A stretch of DNA of 64,000 bases from Nonomuraea maritima (lineage in GTDB: Bacteria; Actinomycetota; Actinomycetes; Streptosporangiales; Streptosporangiaceae), in the NCBI RefSeq assembly GCF_900100395.1, contig NZ_FNFB01000010.1, positions 59,780 through 123,779 on the forward strand, given 5' to 3'. Under the pieces are notes generated by a model. That model did no database searches, had not been told where the DNA came from, and worked only from the letters and a program-made list of their open reading frames with translations. Of this stretch, positions 27,324 through 35,637 are shown in pieces; the first letter of the stretch is position 1, and each line of letters opens with the position of its first letter. A program made the translations under genes and the position numbers.

Positions 27324-28973
27324 CTACGCTCGCTTGGTGATCAAATACGGCGGCAGCGCCAGCGCGTGCAGACCGGTCTTGCGCAGGGTCTCGATCGCGT
27401 GCTCGGGCGTCTCGGCCGGCGGCTCGCCCGGCCCGCTCAGCGAGGTGTTCACCAGCACCGGCACTCCGGTCCGCCGCTGCCAGGCGCCCAGCAGGTCGTA
27501 CAGGAACGGCGCGGCCTCCCGCTCGACCGTCTGCGGCGCGGCCCTGCCGTCCACGCGCGTGACCGCGGGCAGCAGGTCGCGGCACGCGGGCCGGACGGGG
27601 ACGGCGTACTGGCGGAACGGGGTGGGCCGGTCGAGCTCGAAGTAGCGTCCGGCCTGGTCGGCCGGCACCACAGGGTCGAGCGGACGGAACCACTCGCGGC
27701 CCTTGACCTCCCGGTTCAGGTAGTCGCGCATGCCGGGCCTGCGCGGGTCGGCGAGGATGCTGCGGTTGCCCAGCCCGCGCGGCCCCGACTCGCCCCGCCC
27801 CTGGTGCAGCCCCACCGTCTGCCCGTTCGCGAGCAGCGCCGCCATCGCCTCCACGAGGGCGCCAGGCCGCTCGGCGTGCAGCCCGTCGGGCAGTCCCCGC
27901 ACGGCGGCCTCGACGGCGGCGGGGTCGGGGTCGGGGCCGAGGAAGTCGTCGGTCCACCGGAACCGGCTGCCCACGCCCAGGCAGGTGATCATGCCGTACA
28001 GCGCGGAGCCGAGGGCGGTGCCGCCCGCGTGCGGGCTCGGCGGGACGAACAGCTCGCGGAACGGCGACTCGCGCAGCAACCGGCCGTTGGCCGTGACGTT
28101 CAGCGCCGCGCCGCCCGCGAACACGAGCGCGTCCAGCCCCGTACGGTCGTGCAGCCATTCGGCGAGGCGGCCGAGGGCCCGCTCGAAGGCGCGCTGGCCC
28201 GCGGCGGCCAGGTCGGCGGCCCGCCGGAACTCCTCCCCGCCAGGCTCGTAGGCGCCTGCCGCGCCGAACGCCTCCATCCAGGCGGCAGGGATGTGCACCT
28301 CGTGGCCGCGTACGTCGAGGTCGGGCAGGCCGAGCGCGTCCGGGTCGCCGTGCGGGGCGAGGCCCATGACCCTCTCCTCGTCGCTCTCCCCTGGCCACAG
28401 GGCTGCCGACAGCAGCGCGGAAAAACACCCGAGCCCCGCCGGACGCGCCCAGTCGCCGTCCCAGAGCTGCTTGGCCACGCACTCGATCCTGCCGCGCGCG
28501 CAGCGGTAGAACGACGCGACCTCCAGCAGTTCGGAGTCGGTGCCTGGCGGCAGGTCGAGCTGCTCGGTGAAGTCCCTGACCCGGCTGCCGCGCGCGTCGA
28601 TCACCAGGCCCGCCGCCTGCTCGTACGGCGAGGGGTAGAAGGCGCCGTAGAGGTGGGCGAGGTGGTGCGAGAGCAGCGCGATCGGGGCGCCGTGCCGCAG
28701 GCTGAGCGTCTCGCGCAGCTCCCCGTGGTAGGCGCTCGCGTGTTCCATCTCGGTGTCGCAGGAGTAGCTCTCCACGATCAGGGAGACAGGCTCCTTGAGC
28801 TGCGGCAACGCGGGCAGGTAGGTGTCGGGCAGGTCGCCGAGACGCCCCCAGTGACCCCTGCGGCGGGTGATGCGGTCCTTCTGCAGGCTGTACATGCCTG
28901 ATTCGCCCACCGCGACGGCGAGCGAGCCGTCCTGCGTGCGATTGATACCGACAACGATGGGAACGTCCGCCAT
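27324..28973 (-). CDS. NodU/CmcH-type O-carbamoyltransferase
   Basis: A 549-aa protein with both family domains. The Kae1-like N-terminal part contains the histidine cluster in LLSHHLAHLYGAFYPSPYE (H103, H104, H107). The C-terminal YrdC-like part contains GESGPRGLGNRSILADPR. Such enzymes form carbamoyl-adenylate from carbamoyl phosphate and ATP and transfer the carbamoyl group to a hydroxyl of a sugar or natural product. ATG 28973 is backed by AGGAGG 8 nt upstream. No glycosyltransferase or polyketide gene is adjacent. The divergent PLP decarboxylase and downstream amidase give no clear substrate. Confidence 0.88.
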   Translation of the reverse strand: MADVPIVVGINRTQDGSLAVAVGESGMYSLQKDRITRRRGHWGRLGDLPDTYLPALPQLKEPVSLIVESYSCDTEMEHASAYHGELRETLSLRHGAPIALLSHHLAHLYGAFYPSPYEQAAGLVIDARGSRVRDFTEQLDLPPGTDSELLEVASFYRCARGRIECVAKQLWDGDWARPAGLGCFSALLSAALWPGESDEERVMGLAPHGDPDALGLPDLDVRGHEVHIPAAWMEAFGAAGAYEPGGEEFRRAADLAAAGQRAFERALGRLAEWLHDRTGLDALVFAGGAALNVTANGRLLRESPFRELFVPPSPHAGGTALGSALYGMITCLGVGSRFRWTDDFLGPDPDPAAVEAAVRGLPDGLHAERPGALVEAMAALLANGQTVGLHQGRGESGPRGLGNRSILADPRRPGMRDYLNREVKGREWFRPLDPVVPADQAGRYFELDRPTPFRQYAVPVRPACRDLLPAVTRVDGRAAPQTVEREAAPFLYDLLGAWQRRTGVPVLVNTSLSGPGEPPAETPEHAIETLRKTGLHALALPPYLITKRA

Positions 28974-29087
28974 CTTCGGTGCCTCCTGGTGCTGATCAAG
29001 GGCACCATTACCCCAGGCATGCGCAAGACGATCTCCCAACCGCGTAAGGGACCCGTCAGTACTTTCCCGATTGACCGGCCGCAGCCG

Positions 29088-29104
29088 ACCGAATTATCTT
29101 CGGT
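29088..29104. promoter_or_regulatory. Inverted repeat between carbamoyltransferase and decarboxylase
   Basis: ACCGAA (29088-29093) and TTCGGT (29099-29104) flank TTATC in the 187-bp divergent intergenic region, 56 bp before the decarboxylase start. Candidate operator or promoter element. Confidence 0.4.
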
Positions 29105-29160
29105 TCCAGTGACCCCGCCGACAGGATCTTGACGCGGCGACCACCCTCGAGGAGCCCCGC

Positions 29161-30594
29161 GTGAACCTTCCCCCCACCGGAGTGCCCACCGGCGACCTGC
29201 TGGCCGAACTGGTCCGCCTCAAGCAGCACGACCTGCCCGTACGCGGCGGCCAGGTGACCGCGTACGTCTACGACACCGGCCGGGCCGAGGTCAACGACGC
29301 CGCGACGCGGGCGTACCTGGAGATGCTGGAGGTCAACTGCCTCGACCCCACCGCCTTCCCCAGCGTGGTGGAGATGGAACGGCAGGTCGTCGGCGCGGTC
29401 GCCGACGTGCTCGGCGGCGGCCACGGCATCTTCACCAGCGGCGGCACCGAGTCGATCATGCTGGCCGTCAAGGCCGCCCGCGACACCGCCTCGGCGGCGC
29501 GGAGATCCGGCACGCCCAAGCTGGTGCTGCCGGTCACCGCGCATCCCGCCTTCCACAAGGCCGCCCACTACCTCGGGGTGGAGGTCGTGGCGGTGCCGGT
29601 CGACCTGGAGACGTACAAGGTACGGCCCGGCGACGTCGAGGCGGCCGTCGACGCGGACACGATCCTGGTCGCCGTCTCGGCGCCGTCCTATCCACAAGGG
29701 GTGGTCGACCCGGTCGCGGAGGTCGCGGCGGTGGCCGCGGCGGCGGGCGTTCCCTGCCACGTGGACGCGTGCGTCGGCGGATGGCTGCTGCCGTGGCTGC
29801 GCGAGGCGGGCGCGGCGATCCCGCCGTTCGACCTGTCGGTGCCCGGCGTCACCTCGATCTCCTGCGACCTGCACAAGTTCGGCTACGCGCCGAAGGGCGC
29901 CTCCGTCGTGCTGTTCGCCGATCCTGCGATGCGGCGGGCGGCGTACTTCGCCTCGGCGGCCTGGCCCGGCTACACGATCATCAACGCCACCGTGCAGAGC
30001 TCCAGGTCGGCGGGCCCGCTCGGCGGCGCCTGGGCGACGTTGCGCGCGCTCGGCCGCGAGGGGTACGTCGAGCTCGGCCGCGCCACGCTGGCCGCCACGA
30101 AGCGGCTGCGCGAGGGCATCGCCGCGGTCCCTGGCCTGCGCGTGCTCGGGGAGCCCGAGTCGTCGCTGGTGGCGTTCACCGGGGACGACATCGACGTGTT
30201 CGTGCTCGCGGACGAGGCGCGGGCCAGGGGCTGGTTCCTGCAGCCGCAGCTCTCGTACGCCGGCATCCCCGCCAACCTGCACATCACGGTCACGGGGGTC
30301 ACCCTGACCGGCGTCGAGGCCATGCTCAAGGTCATCGCCGAGTCGGCCGCCGCCGCCCGCGAGCGCGGGCCCGTCCAGCTGCCGGACGGGCTGGTCGACC
30401 TCGTGGCGGGCCTCGACCTCGACGCGCTGGACGACCCGAGCTTCGCCGAGCTCGCCGCCGCGGTGGGTGTGGACCTGCGGCCGGGTCAGGGCCAGCCGGA
30501 GATGGCGGCCGTCAACACCATCCTGGACGCCCTCCCCGCCGCCTCACGGGAGTCGGTCCTCGTTCGCTTCCTGTCCGTCATCTACAGCCGGTGA
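29161..30594 (+). CDS. PLP-dependent decarboxylase/lyase, sphingosine-1-phosphate lyase-like
   Basis: A 477-aa fold-type I PLP enzyme. The PLP lysine K239 is in SCDLHKFGYAPKG. The cofactor-binding GGTES is at 94-98 and the HVDACVGGW segment at 200-208. These features match the group II decarboxylase/S1P-lyase family, but it is shorter than eukaryotic S1P lyase and lacks the membrane anchor. Substrate could be an aromatic amino acid, diaminobutyrate or a phosphorylated amino alcohol. Start is GTG 29161 with GAGGAG upstream. Divergent from the carbamoyltransferase. Confidence 0.87.
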   Translation: MNLPPTGVPTGDLLAELVRLKQHDLPVRGGQVTAYVYDTGRAEVNDAATRAYLEMLEVNCLDPTAFPSVVEMERQVVGAVADVLGGGHGIFTSGGTESIMLAVKAARDTASAARRSGTPKLVLPVTAHPAFHKAAHYLGVEVVAVPVDLETYKVRPGDVEAAVDADTILVAVSAPSYPQGVVDPVAEVAAVAAAAGVPCHVDACVGGWLLPWLREAGAAIPPFDLSVPGVTSISCDLHKFGYAPKGASVVLFADPAMRRAAYFASAAWPGYTIINATVQSSRSAGPLGGAWATLRALGREGYVELGRATLAATKRLREGIAAVPGLRVLGEPESSLVAFTGDDIDVFVLADEARARGWFLQPQLSYAGIPANLHITVTGVTLTGVEAMLKVIAESAAAARERGPVQLPDGLVDLVAGLDLDALDDPSFAELAAAVGVDLRPGQGQPEMAAVNTILDALPAASRESVLVRFLSVIYSR

Positions 30595-30707
30595 AGCCCC
30601 ACATTTCACACAAGTTCACCTGATTCACGAGTAATTCCAATTGTCGGAATCGGGTCAGAGGCCTGTCGTAGCGTGCTCCCCGTCCTGCCCGTGAACGAGG
30701 AGCACCC

Positions 30708-32219
30708 ATGACTCTCGTCCGCACGCGATCAGCAGCCCTCGCCGGCTGCCTCCTGGCCGTCCTGCTCGTGGCCGCCCGGCCCGCGTGGTCGGAGGCCAGG
30801 GACGCGCCGTTACCCGCCGCCTTCGCCAAGGCCGCCGCCGCGTACGACGTGCCCCGCGACCTGCTCGTCGCCCTCGCGTACGCCGAGACCCACCTGGACG
30901 GCCACGGCGGCGAGCCCAGCGCCAGCAACGGCTACGGCGTCATGCACCTGGTCAGCAACCCGGCCAACCGCTCGCTGGAGAAGGCCGCCGAGCTGACCGA
31001 GCTTGCCGAGGGCAGGCTGAAGTCCGACGACGAGGCCAACGTCCTCGGCGGCGCGGCCGTCCTGCGCTCCCACGCCGACCGGCTCGGCCTGGACGCCACC
31101 GCCAGGAAGGACCCGGGCCGCTGGTACGGCGCCGTCGCCGCGTACGGCAACGCCTCCTCCGCCGCGCTGGGCCGCCTGTACGCCGACGCGGTCTACGAGG
31201 GACTCGGCCTCGGCATCGACGCCCGCGGCGTGCGGGTCGAGCCGCAGGAGGTCACCGCCGACCGCGGCGAGTACGCCAAGGCCCGCGACCTCACCGCCGC
31301 CGACGCGGCCGGCGCCGACTACCCGGGCGCCGCCTGGACGCCCGCGAACTCCGGCAACTACCGCGCCGCCGGCCGCGAGAGCAGCCACAACATCGACCGG
31401 GTGGTCATCCACGTCACCCAGGGCTCGTACGCGGGGACCATCTCCTGGTTCCAGAACCCCAGCGCCCGGGTGTCGGCGCACTACGTGGTCAAGTCGTCGA
31501 ACGGCGCCGTCACCCAGATGGTCCGCGACAAGGACATCGCCTGGCACGCCGGCAACTCGTCGTACAACAACCGCTCGATCGGGATCGAGCACGAGGGCTT
31601 CGTGAACGATGCCTCGTGGTTCACCGACGCGATGTACCGCGCCTCCGCCGCCCTGACGCGCCACCTCTGCGACAAGTACGGCATCCCGAAGAACCGCACC
31701 GGCATCGTGGGCCACAACGAGGTGCCGGGAGCGACGCACACCGACCCGGGCCGCAACTGGAACTGGACGACGTTCATGAAGTACGTGACCGGCAGCAGCA
31801 CGCCCGCGCCCGCGTTCAGCACCACGATCGACAACGCCACGTCGGGCCGGTTCACCGCGAGCGCCAACTGGGGCACCTCCACGTTCTCCAGCCGGCGGCA
31901 CGGCGCCGACTACCGCTTCGCCGCACCCGTCGCCGCCAGCGACCCGGCCTGGTACACGGCGACCATTCCCAGCGCGGGCACGTACCGGGTCGAGGTCTGG
32001 TACCCGGCCGACCCCGGCTACAACAGCGCGGCGCCGTACATGGTGGCGACGCCCAGCGGCAACCGGACGGTGTACGTCGACCAGCGGTCGGGCGGCGGCG
32101 CCTGGCGCACGATCGGCACGTTCCAGCTCCGCGCCGGCACGTACAAGGTGGTCGGGGTGAGCCGCTGGACCTCCGGCACCGGCCACGTGATCGCCGACGC
32201 CGTCCGCATCACCCGCTGA
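30708..32219 (+). CDS. Secreted peptidoglycan hydrolase: lytic-transglycosylase-like + Amidase_2 + golvesin-type domain
   Basis: A 503-aa exported protein. The signal peptide covers about 1-28. Residues 35-165 resemble an SLT lysozyme-like domain (LLVALAYAETHLDGHGG, E60 as candidate acid). Residues ~225-360 are an Amidase_2/PGRP Zn-amidase (VVIHVTQGSY with H235, then VGHNEVPGATHTDPG). The C-terminal ~125 residues match the golvesin/Xly cell-wall-binding type (YRVEVWYPADPGYNSAAPY). It would cut peptidoglycan in the wall, maybe during differentiation. The combination of both hydrolase types in one chain is uncommon. Start has GAGGAG upstream. Confidence 0.85.
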   Translation: MTLVRTRSAALAGCLLAVLLVAARPAWSEARDAPLPAAFAKAAAAYDVPRDLLVALAYAETHLDGHGGEPSASNGYGVMHLVSNPANRSLEKAAELTELAEGRLKSDDEANVLGGAAVLRSHADRLGLDATARKDPGRWYGAVAAYGNASSAALGRLYADAVYEGLGLGIDARGVRVEPQEVTADRGEYAKARDLTAADAAGADYPGAAWTPANSGNYRAAGRESSHNIDRVVIHVTQGSYAGTISWFQNPSARVSAHYVVKSSNGAVTQMVRDKDIAWHAGNSSYNNRSIGIEHEGFVNDASWFTDAMYRASAALTRHLCDKYGIPKNRTGIVGHNEVPGATHTDPGRNWNWTTFMKYVTGSSTPAPAFSTTIDNATSGRFTASANWGTSTFSSRRHGADYRFAAPVAASDPAWYTATIPSAGTYRVEVWYPADPGYNSAAPYMVATPSGNRTVYVDQRSGGGAWRTIGTFQLRAGTYKVVGVSRWTSGTGHVIADAVRITR

Positions 32220-32267
32220 CCCGCACCTGAGCAGGCACCTGCGGCCTCCTCGCCGTTTCTCCTGAAG

Positions 32268-32287
32268 ATACGTGTGATTAGACGTAT
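32268..32287. promoter_or_regulatory. Inverted repeat ATACGT-N8-ACGTAT upstream of the RiPP precursor
   Basis: Perfect 6-bp arms (32268-32273, 32282-32287). The right arm runs into a -10-like TATAGT (32285-32290), so a bound regulator would block the promoter. About 35 bp upstream of the precursor start. Confidence 0.55.
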
Positions 32288-32324
32288 AGTGACGTGCAGA
32301 CCGCAAGTCACACAGGAGGATCCC

Positions 32325-32465
32325 ATGGGACGTCACGCAGAAGACCCGGAGAGCCAGAAAGTGGTTCCCTTCGACCCCAAGAAGCGCCAGGACACCGACA
32401 GCGCCGACCACAACGAGACCCCGTCCGGCAAGCACAGCGACCACGGCAAGGGCGGCAAGAAGTGA
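32325..32465 (+). CDS. Candidate imiditide (aspartimide RiPP) precursor peptide, 46 aa
   Basis: A highly charged 46-aa peptide with no Cys: MGRHAEDPESQKVVPFDPKK, then a Ser/Asp/His/Gly-rich C-terminal half with DHNETPSG and a KGGKK tail. Asp residues are at 7, 17, 23, 25, 28 and 39. A perfect AGGAGG precedes ATG 32325. Its stop overlaps the GTG start of a PIMT-like methyltransferase (GTGA). Imiditide precursors are linear, charge-rich peptides in which one Asp is methylated by such an enzyme and cyclises to aspartimide. Asp28 in ADHNETP is my guess for the modified residue. The same peptide could instead be an unrelated small protein. Confidence 0.75.
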   Translation: MGRHAEDPESQKVVPFDPKKRQDTDSADHNETPSGKHSDHGKGGKK

Positions 32466-33613
32466 ACGACCTCGCCGCCCGGATAGACCACATGCTCTCC
32501 CTGAGCGATCTCCCGGAGAACACCCCGGACGAGATCAGGAGCGCGATCCGCGCCGTACCCCGCCACCAGTTCATCCCGGTGGTCGCGCTGGTCACGCCGC
32601 CCGGCACCGCGCCCCGTCTGATCGACAGGGACGCCGACCCACGCGCGTGGTGGGACGCCGTCTACTCGAACACGCCTGTCATCACCCAGCTGAACGACGG
32701 CGCCACCCCGGTGCGCGACCTGATCGGCCGCTACACCTCCTCCGCCTCCGCCCCGAGCACGGTCGCCGACATGCTTACCCTGCTCCGCCCGGCTCCCGGC
32801 CACCGCGTCCTGGAGATCGGCACCGGCACCGGCTGGACCAGCGCCCTGCTGTGCCACCTGGTCGGCGGACGCGGTCAGGTCACCTCGATCGAGATCGACC
32901 AGACGGTCGCCGAACAGGCCGCCAAGAACCTCGCCGGCGCGGGCGCGCCGGTGACCCTGGTCGTCGGCGACGGCGCGCTCGGGTGGCCGCCGGGCGAGCC
33001 GTACGATCGGGTGCACGTCACCTGCGGCGTCCGGACGGTGCCGTACGCCTGGGTCGAGCAGTGCCGGCCGGGTGCGGTGATCGCGCTGCCGTACTGCCCC
33101 GACTTCGGCGGCGGCCATTCACTCAAACTCGTGGTACGCCCCGACGGCGTGGCGATCGGCCGCTTCCCCGGCAACGCCTCCTACATGATGTCGCGCCCGC
33201 AACGTCCCCGCCCGACCCTCGAAGCGCGCGGGCCTCACGAGCAGCGCAGCGCGACGACCCGCGTCGACCCGCGCACGATCGCCTACGCGCCACCGGGCGC
33301 CGACCTGGCGATCTCGGCCCTGACCGGCCTGGTGTCCAACTTCAGCGCCGAGACCGACGAGGACGGCGACTGCTTCCGGCTCTGGATCTCCGATCCGACC
33401 GACTCCTACTCGTGGGCCGGGGTGCTGTGGCGGCCGAACCGGAAGGACTACGAGGTGTACCAGGTGGGCGACCGTCCCGTCTGGGACGAGGTGCTCGACG
33501 CGTACTCCCGGTGGGTCGGCTGGGGCCAGCCGGGACGCGACAGATTCGGCATGACCCTCACCCCCCACCACCAACACATCTGGCTCGACTCCCCCGACCA
33601 CCCCCTCCCCTGA
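32462..33613 (+). CDS. PIMT-like O-methyltransferase of the imiditide/RiPP type
   Basis: A 383-aa protein starting at GTG 32462 within the precursor stop. The PIMT core is clear: LEIGTGTGWTSALLCHLVG (SAM motif I), VTSIEIDQTVAEQA, VVGDGALGWPPGEPYDRVHV. It is much longer than housekeeping PIMT (~215 aa) because of ~160 extra C-terminal residues ending in RFGMTLTPHHQHIWLDSPD. That C-terminal element is known as a mark of RiPP-associated PIMT homologues (lasso, graspetide, lanthipeptide, imiditide). No ATP-grasp, cyclase or protease gene is adjacent, which is the imiditide arrangement. It would esterify an Asp of the 46-aa peptide, giving aspartimide after loss of methanol. Confidence 0.85.
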   Translation: MNDLAARIDHMLSLSDLPENTPDEIRSAIRAVPRHQFIPVVALVTPPGTAPRLIDRDADPRAWWDAVYSNTPVITQLNDGATPVRDLIGRYTSSASAPSTVADMLTLLRPAPGHRVLEIGTGTGWTSALLCHLVGGRGQVTSIEIDQTVAEQAAKNLAGAGAPVTLVVGDGALGWPPGEPYDRVHVTCGVRTVPYAWVEQCRPGAVIALPYCPDFGGGHSLKLVVRPDGVAIGRFPGNASYMMSRPQRPRPTLEARGPHEQRSATTRVDPRTIAYAPPGADLAISALTGLVSNFSAETDEDGDCFRLWISDPTDSYSWAGVLWRPNRKDYEVYQVGDRPVWDEVLDAYSRWVGWGQPGRDRFGMTLTPHHQHIWLDSPDHPLP

Positions 33614-33670
33614 CCCCCACCCGACCCCGACCTGACCCCCCACCCGACCCCGACCTGACCCCCCACCCGA
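33611..33670 (+). repeat. C-rich tandem repeat after the methyltransferase
   Basis: Units TGACCCC(C)CACCCGACCCCG ACC of 22-23 bp are at 33611-33632 and 33633-33655, with a partial third copy at 33656-33670. The first unit contains the methyltransferase stop codon. Confidence 0.8.
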
Positions 33671-33746
33671 AAGCGCGCGGAAACCCTCCCCCGACTGACC
33701 CGCGTTGTTCCTGGCCCCCCACCGGACGCATCGCCCCCCGACACAC

Positions 33747-33784
33747 CCCGCCCCCGCCCCCGGCGGCCCGGCGGGGCTTTTCAC
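33747..33784 (+). terminator. GC-rich hairpin followed by CTTTT
   Basis: CCCCGCC near 33747-33753 pairs with GGCGGGG near 33770-33776, followed by CTTTT. Likely terminator of the precursor/methyltransferase transcript. Confidence 0.6.
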
Positions 33785-33856
33785 GCTTGCGGGAAGTGCT
33801 CATCGGGGGTCCGGCTGGCAACAGCGCGCGTGCCACCGCTCGCCGCGCATGAAAAA

Positions 33857-33884
33857 GGAGGAAGCGGCCGAAGCGACTTCCTCC
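33857..33884 (-). terminator. Orphan minus-strand intrinsic terminator
   Basis: GGAGGAAG (33857-33864) and CTTCCTCC (33877-33884) form an 8-bp stem. On the minus strand the stem is followed directly by TTTTTC, a classic intrinsic terminator. No minus-strand gene ends here: the nearest upstream one ends at 34856. Confidence 0.6.
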
Positions 33885-34176
33885 CGTGTACCGAAGAGAA
33901 TACCCAGCACCTGGCCAGACAGTCTCCACAACGCTCGACGGGACACTGCGCACAGCGTCAGCTCTCGTGGGCAGCTGCTCGACTTCGCAGGTGACGCGCA
34001 GCGGTTGCCGGGTGGGCGGGGCCTGTAGGGTGACGGGGAAACAGAGTTGATCTTGTCGCGCTGGTGATCCACTGCATCGGGTCGCGGCGGACGCTGGGAG
34101 TCTGGCTGACCGGCCTGCGTCGCGAGGGGTCGCGCGACGTCCTCACCGGCTCTCCACGAAGCCCAAGGAGCCGATC

Positions 34177-34881
34177 TTGTTTCGATTGCTGCTCGGGGTC
34201 GCGTTCCTCGCTGCTGCCTACCCGTCGTGGGAGCGATGGTGCCAGTACCTCTTACCCCCGGACCACGAGCCGAGCCCGGTGATCTACGGGGTCGTTCGGT
34301 TCTACTCGGACAGCGAGTTCACGTGGGAGGACGTCTACGAGATGTCGCTGCTGCGGTCGTTCGTCGCCGACGCCAGGACCCTCGCGGAAATCGCGCTCGA
34401 TTGGGCGATACCCGCGCTGGTCGTCCTGGTGCTCGTGTCCCGGCGGCGGTCGGCGGTGGCGGGGCGGCGCGCGGCGGCGGCGCTCACACTGGTCGCCGTG
34501 CTCGCGCTCGTCGCCCTGCCGAGCTTCGACTCGCCACTGGACGCGCAGTGGTTCGCGGTGGTGGCCGATCGTCTGGATGGTCCGACCACTCTTGCCCTGT
34601 TGTCGGCCGCCGTACTGGTGCTGCTCGCGACCCAGGGCTCGCAGCCGGAGGTACGCACACCACCCCGCCCTGTGGAGCTGACAGCACTCGGGGCGCTCGT
34701 CGGCTACTGGGCGGTCACCGTGTCGGTCACCGTCGTCATCGGGCTGACGCAGGGTGGACTGGCCGTCGCGCCCGGCCTGCTCAGCTCTTTCGAGCACTTC
34801 CCGCTGTTGGCCGCGGTGCCCGCGGTCGCTTGCGTCCTGTCGTGGCGCATGGGGGTCAGGCGGTGGCCGCGCCGTCTATGA
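34177..34881 (+). CDS. Hypothetical integral membrane protein
   Basis: A 234-aa protein starting at TTG 34177, chosen because AAGGAG lies 7 nt upstream. It has an N-terminal hydrophobic segment, a soluble loop of ~60 residues rich in aromatic and acidic residues, then about five hydrophobic helices (for example IPALVVLVLVSRRR, AALTLVAVLALVALP, LALLSAAVLVLLAT). No family is recognised. The last 26 bp overlap the end of the convergent SDR gene. Function unknown. Confidence 0.65.
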   Translation: MFRLLLGVAFLAAAYPSWERWCQYLLPPDHEPSPVIYGVVRFYSDSEFTWEDVYEMSLLRSFVADARTLAEIALDWAIPALVVLVLVSRRRSAVAGRRAAAALTLVAVLALVALPSFDSPLDAQWFAVVADRLDGPTTLALLSAAVLVLLATQGSQPEVRTPPRPVELTALGALVGYWAVTVSVTVVIGLTQGGLAVAPGLLSSFEHFPLLAAVPAVACVLSWRMGVRRWPRRL

Positions 34882-35620
34882 CGTGGTCGGTGCCGACGGT
34901 GAAGCTGGAGTCGTCCGAGGAGAGCCACAGAGCCGCGGCCGCGATCTCCTCCGGGGTCGCGACGCGGCCGATCGGGAGGCTCTCCCGCATGCGGGCGTCG
35001 CGGTCGGCGCGGGTCTCGCCGGGTCGCAGCGACATGGGCGAGTCGATGGGGCCGGGGCTGATGGCGTTGATGCGGACGCCGTCGGCGATGTGGTCGCGCG
35101 CCGCCGTACGTGTCAGGTGGCTGACGGCGGCCTTGGCGGCGACGTACGCGCTCGCCCCGGCCCGCCGGTAGTGCGCGCCCAGGTTGGAGGACACGTTGAC
35201 GATCGTGCCGCCGCCGTGCGCCCGCATGTGGGCGATCTCGTGCTTCATCGACAGGTAGACGCCCTTGAGGTTGACGGCGAGCACGTCGTCCCAGACGTCC
35301 TCCGGGTAGTCGGCGAGCGGCGCGACCGTGCCGAACACCCCCGCCGCGTTGAGCGCGACGTCGAGCGTGCCGTACCGGGAGACGGCGGCCGCGACCATGG
35401 CCGCGACGTCGGACGAGCGAGTGACGTCGACCGGGTACGCGCTCGCCCGTCCGCCGCCCTGCTCGATCAGCTTCACGACCTCGGCCAGCCGGTCGGCGTC
35501 GCGTCCGGCGACGAGCACCGCGGCCCCCTCCCGTGCGTACGCGAGCGCCGCCGCTCGCCCCACGACCCCGCTGCCACCGGTGACCAGTGCGACCTTGCCG
35601 ACAAAACGACCCGTCATCAT
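34856..35620 (-). CDS. Short-chain dehydrogenase/reductase
   Basis: A 254-aa classical SDR with TGGSGVVG (cofactor), NAAG, the catalytic Ser in NVSSN and YVAAK, and the C-terminal pattern SSFTVGTDHVIDGA. Reduces or oxidises an unknown alcohol or ketone with NAD(P). Starts at ATG 35620 or 35617. A copy of the TetR operator-like sequence (35626-35637) lies 5 bp upstream, so this gene has its own regulated promoter even though it follows the TetR gene by only 16 bp. Confidence 0.92.
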   Translation of the reverse strand: MMTGRFVGKVALVTGGSGVVGRAAALAYAREGAAVLVAGRDADRLAEVVKLIEQGGGRASAYPVDVTRSSDVAAMVAAAVSRYGTLDVALNAAGVFGTVAPLADYPEDVWDDVLAVNLKGVYLSMKHEIAHMRAHGGGTIVNVSSNLGAHYRRAGASAYVAAKAAVSHLTRTAARDHIADGVRINAISPGPIDSPMSLRPGETRADRDARMRESLPIGRVATPEEIAAAALWLSSDDSSFTVGTDHVIDGAATA

Positions 35621-35625
35621 TCCAT

Positions 35626-35637
35626 ACCAATCGTTCT
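35626..35637. promoter_or_regulatory. Operator copy 1 for the TetR at 35637-36215
   Basis: Plus strand ACCAATCGTTCT, the reverse complement of AGAACGATTGGT. It matches the site upstream of tetR at 11 of 12 positions and lies between tetR and the SDR start. Confidence 0.6.

Larger units (their letters stand above)
33671..34176. other. Gene-free stretch with terminators
   Basis: I see no supported gene here. Open frames crossing it have no ribosome binding site and span hairpins. The stretch holds a plus-strand terminator and a separate minus-strand one, both listed below, and a G-rich segment near 34000-34040. A minus-strand frame (33800-34072) is rejected because it reads through the minus-strand terminator. 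Confidence 0.5.

Noticed and set aside
30595..30707. Riboswitch upstream of the amidase/transglycosylase fusion
   Set aside because: The 113-bp gap is too short for the ydaO-type element and shows no conserved core.
33800..34072. Minus-strand 90-codon frame
   Set aside because: Reads through a clear minus-strand intrinsic terminator and has no SD.
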